Shown here: piece after piece, positions 33,697 through 38,813 of the stretch
How positions within the stretch are numbered: the first letter of the stretch is position 1
How the letters are laid out: each line of letters opens with the position of its first letter
The notes under the pieces: model-generated
Databases searched by the model: none
The model's input: the letters and a program-made list of their open reading frames with translations, nothing else
Told to the model about the DNA's origin: nothing
Position numbers and translations under genes: made by a program
NCBI GenBank assembly: GCA_017550525.1
Contig: JAFZOU010000097.1
Span: 1 to 38,813, forward strand
DNA from: Bacteroidales bacterium
GTDB taxonomy: Bacteria > Bacteroidota > Bacteroidia > Bacteroidales > UBA932
Direction of reading: 5' to 3'
DNA: 38,813 nucleotides

Positions 33697-36600
33697 ATGA
33701 AACCGGGGAAGGTCATACGGAATGTTCTGATAGCGGTGATAGGGCTGCTTTTAGCGGTCCTTGTGGCGCTGCAGATTATCCTGAGGCCGGCGGTACTTAC
33801 AAAACTTGTGAATAAGTTTGCCGCAGATTACGTGGAGGGAGATGTTTCCTTCGGGAATATCAAGGCTCATGTGATCAAGAGTTTCCCCTTCCTCAACCTG
33901 GAGGCCGATGACTTCTCCCTCACCTATCCTCATGAGAGGTACGCCCAGTGGGACACCATCTACCCGGACAGCGGGAGGCGGTTCAGTCTCATGAAGGCCG
34001 GACGTGGGGAGGAAGTGGATACCCTGGCATCTTTCCGCCACCTCAGCGTTTCCCTCAACTACATGGGCATCATCCGCGGGAACGGCTTCCACATCCGGAA
34101 GGCGGAGCTCACTCACCCAAGGATCTTTGCGCACTACTACGATTCATCGGCCGCAAACTGGGACATCCTTCCCATTGGCGGCCCCAAGAAGGATACCACC
34201 AAAAAGCCGGCGCCAAGGATAGAGATAGACAAGGTCCATATGAGCGACCGCCCGTTCATCGTGTTCACAAACCCGCGTGACACCATTCACGGGATGTTCT
34301 CAATGAGGCGTCTTAACCTTGACGGCCACATGGACACAAGGGAGATTGACAGAATGGAATCGGCCCTGGAGATTGACTCCCTGTTTGTTTCAGGAAGGCT
34401 TCCCGCAGATACGGTTGCCGTTGCCCTTCAGTCCCTCCGGGCAAAAGGCCGGGACCGCCATCTGGAGCTGGACGCAAAGGCCCAGGCTTGGCTGGCAACC
34501 GGTAGTCACGGTCGCCTGAGAGTGCCACTAGGTATATCCCTGGACGGGAATCTTCCGGAAAGGCAGGATGATTCCCTTGAAGTTACACTCAACCGCCTTG
34601 GGCTGGATGTGAGCGCCCTTCACCTTGACGGGAAAGGCAGCGTCACGGCCGGAAAAGGAGCTTATAACCTGGACCTTGAGGCCAGCATAGACAAATGCCC
34701 CCTTGGAAAGCTGATTGATGAATATCAGGACAATTTCCCGGCGCTGAAAAAGATTGATACGGACGCCAGGCTCAACGTCAACGCCCTTATCAAAGGTGTT
34801 TTAGGCGGCGGAAGGATGCCTTCAATTGATGCCGATATTACCATCCCTCCCGCAATGCTGGACTACGAAGGTGTTGGCCGCAAAGGTCAGCTTGCCCTTG
34901 ACGCCAAAGTCACTACTGATGACTTAAAGGCCGTGGACGCCGATATCCGGAATCTGTTCCTTGACATTGTAGGGGCAAAGATAGACCTGGAGGGCGGGGT
35001 GAAGGACGTCCTTGGGGAAGACCCTCTTATTGTGTTTGACGGCACGGCAAGGGCACGCGTAGACTCCCTCACAAGGGCATTCACCTCAGAACGCGGCATA
35101 AGCGGAACCGGCTCCATTGACGCCAAGCTTCACGGCAAGGTGAGAAAGTCCCAGCTCAATATGGTAAAGATAGGAGGGGCCGATATCCTTTGTAACCTTG
35201 ACGCCCGTGACCTCTCAATCCAGGATGCTCCGGACAGCATAGACGCCCTTATTCCGGCGCTGGAACTTGAACTTGCCACCAAGGCCAACAAGATAGACCG
35301 CAACATCCGTCAGGGCGCGCGCGTTCTGGCGCTGAAGGCCCGCACGGACACTTTATCGGCCAAATACGGAAACCTTGACATAAAGGGCGGGAAACTGCTC
35401 CTTCTCATGCAGAATTCCGCCGATATCCTGAAAAGGGGCAAGGAACTCACTCCCCTTATGGGCCTCCTGAAACTTGGAAGCCTTGGGCTCCGGGACCAGG
35501 AGGGAATGGGCATAAGGCTGCGTGAAAACACGGAGACTTTCCGCATAACGCCCGCCTCCAAGTCCCAGCCTTCTCCCAGGCTCAGCCTTTCATCTTCTTC
35601 CGGAAGGCTTGGATTCAGGAAAGGCACTGATTTCTATGCCATGAAGGACGTCAAGTTTGACGTAAGTGCCATAAAGCATATCTCCCGCAGGATGGATACG
35701 GAGCGCCGGAACCACATACTGGATTCCCTCCAGAGGGTGTATCCGGGGGTGCCGCGGGATTCCCTGTTCCGGAAGGCCCGCCTTGACAGGATGAACCGTA
35801 TGCCCAAGGACGATTTCGCCTCCAAGGATATCAAGATAAGCCTTTCCAAGGCTCTTCAGGGCTATGTGAAGGATTGGGACATAAACGGCAACCTGGACAT
35901 TGGCGGCGGCAGGGTAATGATGCCCAAGTTCCCGCTTAAGACCCAGGTATCGGCCATAAAGGGTTCATTTGACAACGACACCCTGGACCTTAAGAACATC
36001 ACCATCAATGCAGGGGAATCGGATCTGTCGGCCAGGGCCCATCTAACTGGCCTGAGGAGGGCGCTTATCGGCCGTGGAAAGAGCAAGCTCAAGCTTAAGG
36101 CCGATGTAAGCTCCAACTTCCTGGAGGTGAACGAACTCATGCGCTCATATGCCTATTCCACCACCTACGAGCCTCCGCAGAAGCTGGCCGATGCCTCCGA
36201 TGAAGCAGTCCAGGAGGCCGTGGAAAGCGCAGAACTCCCGGACTCAACGGGCGGAAAACTCATCGTGATACCTTCCAATCTGGACGTAGACTTTACGCTG
36301 GAAGCATCCGGCATCAAGTACGACAGCCTCCTCATAAGCTGGGCTGCGGCCGATATCGCAATGCGTGACCGCACCCTGCAGGTGACTAACGCAATCGCCG
36401 CCTCCAATATGGGAGACCTCTATTTTGAAGGATTCTACGCCACGCGTAACAAAAAGGACATATCGGCCGGATTTGACCTTAATCTGGTGAATATTACCGC
36501 AGAGAAGGTAATCACGCTGTTCCCTGCCGTGGACACCCTCATGCCAATGCTCACAAGCTTTGACGGAGACCTTGACTGCGAGCTTGCCGCCACCACCCAG

Positions 36601-37296
36601 ATAGACACCAACATGAACCTGGTGATCCCTTCAGTGGACGGCATCCTCAAGATTTCCGGCAACGACCTAAACCTCAAGGACAGCAAGGACTTTACCAAGA
36701 TTGCAAAACTCCTCATGTTCCGTGACAAGAAGAAGGCCCACATTGACAATATGTCCGTAACCGGAATGATGAGGGACAACCGCATAGACATCTTCCCGTT
36801 TGTGTTGGACGTAGACCGCTACAGGGTGGCGGCAAGCGGGGTTCAGCTGGTGAACGAGTGGCTGGATTACCATATCTCCGTGATAAAATCCCCGCTGCTC
36901 TTCAAGTTTGGCCTCAATGCCTGGGGCAAGGACTTCGACCATATCAAGTACGGACTCAGCAAGGCCCGGTACCTGAATGCCAACGTTCCCGTGTTCACAA
37001 AGCAGATGGACACCGTGCAGTACTCCCTTATAGCCGCCATCCACAACATCTTTGAACTTGGGGTGGAGAAGGCTCTGGCGGAAAACCGTGCTGCGGAATA
37101 CCTGCAGCAGCAGGAGATATCGGCCAAAGGACATGAATCCTCAGAGGAGGTGTCCGTGGAAGACCTTGAAAATGCCGCAGAAGGCATGGCAGGCTTCCAG
37201 GAAGGCATCCTTGGAAACGTAGAGTCCCGCCGGGAAGCCATCAAGCAGGAAATCCTGAGACTGGAAAAAGAACTCTCTGAAGCAAATGAACAGTGA
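33697..37296 (+). CDS. AsmA-like inner-membrane/periplasmic protein
   Basis: The ATG at 33697 gives 1199 residues; an upstream GTG in frame at 33670 is less likely because MKPGKVIRNVLIAVIGLLLAVLVAL is a typical single N-terminal anchor. The bulk is a long, repetitive, beta-rich periplasmic region, with FPFLNLEADDFSL near the start and WDINGNLDIGGGRVMMPKFPLKTQVSAIKGSF later, characteristic of AsmA/TamB-type proteins thought to bridge membranes and move lipids. The end (about 1170-1199) is an amphipathic coiled coil (SRREAIKQEILRLEKELSEANEQ). AsmA relatives vary in size; large ones of about 1000 residues are common in Bacteroidota. It overlaps prmA by 11 bp. The role in envelope lipid transport is known for the family, not shown here. 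Confidence 0.85.
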   Translation: MKPGKVIRNVLIAVIGLLLAVLVALQIILRPAVLTKLVNKFAADYVEGDVSFGNIKAHVIKSFPFLNLEADDFSLTYPHERYAQWDTIYPDSGRRFSLMKAGRGEEVDTLASFRHLSVSLNYMGIIRGNGFHIRKAELTHPRIFAHYYDSSAANWDILPIGGPKKDTTKKPAPRIEIDKVHMSDRPFIVFTNPRDTIHGMFSMRRLNLDGHMDTREIDRMESALEIDSLFVSGRLPADTVAVALQSLRAKGRDRHLELDAKAQAWLATGSHGRLRVPLGISLDGNLPERQDDSLEVTLNRLGLDVSALHLDGKGSVTAGKGAYNLDLEASIDKCPLGKLIDEYQDNFPALKKIDTDARLNVNALIKGVLGGGRMPSIDADITIPPAMLDYEGVGRKGQLALDAKVTTDDLKAVDADIRNLFLDIVGAKIDLEGGVKDVLGEDPLIVFDGTARARVDSLTRAFTSERGISGTGSIDAKLHGKVRKSQLNMVKIGGADILCNLDARDLSIQDAPDSIDALIPALELELATKANKIDRNIRQGARVLALKARTDTLSAKYGNLDIKGGKLLLLMQNSADILKRGKELTPLMGLLKLGSLGLRDQEGMGIRLRENTETFRITPASKSQPSPRLSLSSSSGRLGFRKGTDFYAMKDVKFDVSAIKHISRRMDTERRNHILDSLQRVYPGVPRDSLFRKARLDRMNRMPKDDFASKDIKISLSKALQGYVKDWDINGNLDIGGGRVMMPKFPLKTQVSAIKGSFDNDTLDLKNITINAGESDLSARAHLTGLRRALIGRGKSKLKLKADVSSNFLEVNELMRSYAYSTTYEPPQKLADASDEAVQEAVESAELPDSTGGKLIVIPSNLDVDFTLEASGIKYDSLLISWAAADIAMRDRTLQVTNAIAASNMGDLYFEGFYATRNKKDISAGFDLNLVNITAEKVITLFPAVDTLMPMLTSFDGDLDCELAATTQIDTNMNLVIPSVDGILKISGNDLNLKDSKDFTKIAKLLMFRDKKKAHIDNMSVTGMMRDNRIDIFPFVLDVDRYRVAASGVQLVNEWLDYHISVIKSPLLFKFGLNAWGKDFDHIKYGLSKARYLNANVPVFTKQMDTVQYSLIAAIHNIFELGVEKALAENRAAEYLQQQEISAKGHESSEEVSVEDLENAAEGMAGFQEGILGNVESRREAIKQEILRLEKELSEANEQ

Positions 37297-38125
37297 AGAA
37301 TATCTGGAAGTAAGCGTGAGGCTGTCTCCTTTCTCTGAGGAAACGGCAGAGATCATTATGGCAGAACTGTCTGAACTCCCGTTTGATTCCTTTGTGACGG
37401 AAGAACCGTTCCTGAAGTGCTACATCCAGAAGGATTCTTACAGGGCGTCGGATGTAAAGGCCGTGCTGAGCGGTTTCCCTTCTGCCTCCTTCACTGCAGC
37501 GCTTGTCCAGGGCCAGAACTGGAACGCCTCCTGGGAAGCTTCCTTTGAGCCCATTGTGGTGGACGGAGTCGTTACCGTGAAGGCGCCGTTCAATACGGAT
37601 GTTCCGCGCACCAGATACAATATATGGATAGACCCCAAGATGGCTTTTGGGACAGGTTATCATCACACCACATATATGATGATGTCCCGTCTTCTGGGGC
37701 TTCCCGTACGCGGGTCATACGTGTGCGATATGGGATGCGGAACGGCAATCCTGGGGATTTTAGCCGCCAAGATGGGCGCCCGGAAGGTGTTTGCCGTAGA
37801 CATTGACCTTGTGGCCGCACGCTCCGCCTGGGGCAATTGCAGGTGGAACAAGGTAGGAACCCGCGTGGAGACCGCCTGCGGGGATGCTTCCCTTCTCCAG
37901 ATGAAAACCTACGACATCCTCCTTGCCAACATCCACCGCAACATAGTGATTGAGGATATGCCCACCTATGCACGCTCTTTAAAGCGTGGGGGGCATCTTC
38001 TCCTGAGCGGTTTCTATGAGGCCGATGTCCCCGCGGTTTCGGATGCGGCCATTGCTGCCGGGCTGGTTCCCGCCGGAGCCTCTTCCCGCGAGGGCTGGGC
38101 ATGTCTTGAATTCACCAAGGAATGA
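37286..38125 (+). CDS. prmA: Ribosomal protein L11 methyltransferase PrmA
   Basis: A 279-residue cytoplasmic enzyme that trimethylates ribosomal protein L11 with S-adenosylmethionine. The N-terminal substrate-binding domain (about 1-75) precedes WIDPKMAFGTGYHHTT (114-129), the SAM motif VCDMGCGTAILGI (146-158), VFAVDID (168-174) and the PrmA-specific LLANIHRNI (212-220). The start lies 11 bp inside the AsmA-like gene, and its stop TGA overlaps the next ATG (ATGA), so all three are probably translated from one message. PrmA is rarely essential and its effect on the cell is mild. Confidence 0.95.
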   Translation: MNSEEYLEVSVRLSPFSEETAEIIMAELSELPFDSFVTEEPFLKCYIQKDSYRASDVKAVLSGFPSASFTAALVQGQNWNASWEASFEPIVVDGVVTVKAPFNTDVPRTRYNIWIDPKMAFGTGYHHTTYMMMSRLLGLPVRGSYVCDMGCGTAILGILAAKMGARKVFAVDIDLVAARSAWGNCRWNKVGTRVETACGDASLLQMKTYDILLANIHRNIVIEDMPTYARSLKRGGHLLLSGFYEADVPAVSDAAIAAGLVPAGASSREGWACLEFTKE

Positions 38126-38813
38126 GTATCGGCCATCACGCAGGAAATCTTTCTGCACCCACAATCGTGAGTGCAGAAACTATGCAGCGGGCTATCCTGG
38201 AATGCGGTCTGGTGCCGTTTTTTGAGAATCCAATTGCCGGTTATTCCGTGGAGGAGATGACGCATCCGTCCTACTGGTTTGACGGGGACGCAGGCGTCCT
38301 TGGCCCCTGGGACTGGAAGATTGACTGCGTCCAGAGCGGAGACATCCTGTACGGAAAATACCTCTGCGGCGGCAAGGCAGCTTTTGCCACGTTTGAGTGG
38401 TACAGGGAACTGAGGAACTACAGGCAGTCTTTGGAAAAGTACGCTCTGGCCCCCGGGCCCCAGACGCTTGTGATGGATTATGTGAATGAACACGGAGCCA
38501 TCACCGTGAAAGAAGTTCGGGGGCTGCTTGGCGTGAAAAAGAGCGCCGCCGATGCCCTTCTAACACGGCTTCAGATGCAGTGCAGGCTTGTGATTGGAGA
38601 CCTTGTGAGGGTTTACCGCGGCGCAGACCTCCACTACTCCGGCTGGCAGGTGGCCTCCTTCTGCAAGCCTGAAGACCTTGCCGGTTCCGGCGGCTTCCCC
38701 GGCGCTCCTGCAGGGTTCCCGTTTGCCAGTGCCGATGACTCCCTGGAGTGCTCCCACTCCCCTTCCGAGTCCTTCAAGATCCTCTCCGCACACATCACAG
38801 AACTCACCGGAGA
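38122..38813 (+). CDS. Partial protein, AlkZ-related / winged-helix-like
   Basis: The frame begins with the ATG of ATGA at the prmA stop and stays open for 230 codons to the window edge, so the 3' end is missing. The product starts MSIGHHAGNLSAPTIVSAE. It has a WFDGDAGVLGPWDWKID segment (about 53-69), GDILYGKYLCGGKAAF, and then a helical region resembling a winged helix (LVMDYVNEHGAITVKEVRGLLG, about 116-137, then ADALLTRLQMQCRLVIGDLVRV). This resembles Bacteroidota proteins annotated as AlkZ-related, kin of DNA glycosylases acting on crosslinks, but the match is from memory of the pattern and the catalytic part may be beyond the edge. No signal peptide. Coding is supported by the overlap and codon use. 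Confidence 0.6.
   Translation, partial: MSIGHHAGNLSAPTIVSAETMQRAILECGLVPFFENPIAGYSVEEMTHPSYWFDGDAGVLGPWDWKIDCVQSGDILYGKYLCGGKAAFATFEWYRELRNYRQSLEKYALAPGPQTLVMDYVNEHGAITVKEVRGLLGVKKSAADALLTRLQMQCRLVIGDLVRVYRGADLHYSGWQVASFCKPEDLAGSGGFPGAPAGFPFASADDSLECSHSPSESFKILSAHITELTG

Overview
This window is from a Bacteroidota chromosome, most likely a fibre-degrading gut or rumen member of the Bacteroidales. The evidence is a SusC/SusD pair, BACON and IPT/TIG surface lipoproteins, promoters of the Bacteroidota type (TTTG, about 20 bp, TAnnTTTG), and housekeeping genes typical of the phylum. Base composition is moderately GC-rich. No rRNA, tRNA, CRISPR array, integrase or transposase gene was seen. The species cannot be named from the sequence.

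Region 1 (1-24180, nearly all minus strand) is a hemicellulose polysaccharide utilisation locus (PUL). A candidate promoter at 24111-24142 reads leftward into one tightly packed run: GH5_7-type mannanase, SusC, SusD, a 451-aa and an 821-aa surface glycan-binding protein, GH26, BACON-GH5, GH26, GH130, an SGNH acetylesterase, GH31, GH3 and a cellobiose/mannobiose 2-epimerase. Gaps are mostly under 30 bp and several stop and start codons overlap. The inferred pathway is deacetylation and endo-cleavage of (gluco)mannan at or near the surface, SusCD import, side-chain and glucosyl trimming in the periplasm, then cytoplasmic epimerisation of mannobiose to mannosyl-glucose and phosphorolysis by GH130 to mannose-1-phosphate and glucose. 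The end of a convergent GH2 gene lies at 1-731, separated from the PUL by a short region dense in inverted repeats.

Region 2 (24181-25564) holds the AraC-family regulator, followed by a 505-bp gene-free interval. Its own promoter and the PUL promoter share a near-identical 18-bp site (TGATACTTT-N3-AACATT), the best candidate operator in the window. The interval also carries GGGCAACGAAA repeats and a 112-bp imperfect palindrome.

Region 3 (25565-38813) is core genome: a small secreted DUF4783-like protein, rlmH, a large NtrY-like histidine kinase, ispH and cmk on the opposite strand, a sigma-54 type response regulator that lacks a DNA-binding domain, efp, an AsmA-like envelope protein, prmA, and the start of a gene that runs off the end. 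Several starts were reset from the longest open frame using overlaps, signal peptides or promoter position.

Across the whole window the heptamer ATCGGCC/GGCCGAT is roughly ten times more common than chance would give. It is almost absent from the SusC/SusD/451-aa SGBP segment.
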